Source of the DNA: an uncultured Saprospiraceae bacterium
Lineage (GTDB): Bacteria > Bacteroidota > Bacteroidia > Chitinophagales > Saprospiraceae
Length of the DNA stretch: 14,681 bases
Direction of reading: 5' to 3'
Assembly (NCBI GenBank): GCA_937967535.1
Contig: CALCMV010000202.1
Coordinates: forward strand, 1-14,681
The translations under genes and the position numbers were made by a program. Of the stretch, positions 14,287-14,681 are shown in pieces. The notes beneath the pieces are model-generated. The model searched no databases. It worked only from the letters and a program-made list of their open reading frames with translations, and was not told where the DNA came from. Within the stretch, counting starts at the first letter, position 1. Each line of letters starts with the position of its first letter.

Positions 14287-14612
14287 TCACGTTTATCCTT
14301 CAATTTAAATTCACATTACAAAAACCTCTTTTCGTTTGCTTTGATTTACCATTAAAATAAAATATATAATTTATTGTTTTATAAAAATTTAAAAAAGAAG
14401 ATTTTATAGAATTTTCAAATTCCCCAATTTCTTCTGCCCAAATTTTTTTCGCGCTCCCCAACCAAATATCAAATAAAAATCGTAAATTATAGCTTCATAC
14501 GTCAAAAGCAAGTATTTTAGCATCTGAATAGATGAGAAAAGAATAGTGGTTCTTTGACAATTTTTGCAAAAAAAGAAAATAACGGAATGTTAGCTTTCGT
14601 GCTTTTCCACCC

Positions 14613-14681
14613 CCAGCCCCCTCCAAAGGGGGAGAGTCGGTTGATTTTCAAAGTTTTATCTCCCCCTTTGGAGGGGGCTGG
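14613..14681. repeat. GC-rich perfect inverted repeat at the window edge
   Basis: CCAGCCCCCTCC continuing through AAAGGGGGAGA (14613-14635) is the exact complement of 14659-14681, 23 bp, with a 23-nt spacer. The right arm runs into the window end, so the stem may be longer. Each arm also has a small internal CCCCCT/AGGGGG pairing. GC-rich motifs of this kind are familiar as interspersed repeats in Bacteroidota genomes. Confidence 0.8.

Larger units (their letters stand above)
13939..14442. repeat. MITE-like element 2, related to the one at 6062-6267
   Basis: The left end GGACTTTGGGCA (13939-13950) is inverted relative to the right end (TGCCCAAA at 14435-14442), and the right 27 bp (14416-14442) match the complement of 6065-6091 at 24 positions. 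After the first box both left ends carry TAATTTGGAAATT. The 504-bp interior contains three hairpins and no coding sequence or transposase. If mobile, it would depend on an enzyme elsewhere. It starts 3 bp after the peptidase stop codon. Confidence 0.55.

Overview
The window looks like a chromosomal segment of a Bacteroidota bacterium. Evidence: a SurA/parvulin trio in the layout common in that phylum, no Shine-Dalgarno sequences but A-rich leaders before most starts, coding DNA of moderate GC separated by very AT-rich spacers, and a few TAnnTTTG-type -7 boxes. Genus cannot be read from the sequence. No rRNA, tRNA, CRISPR array, transposase or phage gene was seen.

Layout: 1-700 is gene-free and full of long hairpins. 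701-5035 (+) holds three exported proteins of the periplasmic protein-folding pathway: a double-parvulin PPIase, a parvulin-less PPIase-like lipoprotein, and SurA. 5447-5941 (+) is a secreted TlpA-type thioredoxin closed by a strong terminator. 6407-8262 (+) is a two-gene sugar unit, a DegT/WbpE-type aminotransferase and a WbpD/WlbB-type N-acetyltransferase, as used for diacetylated diaminouronic acid sugars of O-antigen or capsule. 8675-10081 (-) is a cytosolic TPR protein. 10877-13936 (+) is a zinc aminopeptidase-like M1 protein whose last 400 residues look like an outer-membrane beta-barrel. 13937-14681 is gene-free and again full of inverted repeats.

The genes share an envelope theme: chaperones that carry outer-membrane proteins, a thiol oxidoreductase, surface-sugar synthesis and a likely outer-membrane-anchored peptidase. 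This is an inference from family roles, not evidence of co-regulation.

The most unusual content is between the genes. Several spacers consist of tandem 6-, 7- or 8-base words. Each word has a fixed part and a variable part, and nearly every locus has its own word. Most arrays fold back into long imperfect hairpins. At four genes the array starts on or directly after the stop codon, and in one spacer it fills the whole gap to the next start. Separately there are GC-armed hairpins with AT-rich loops at both window edges, and a small MITE-like family (6062-6267 and 13939-14442) whose ends match.
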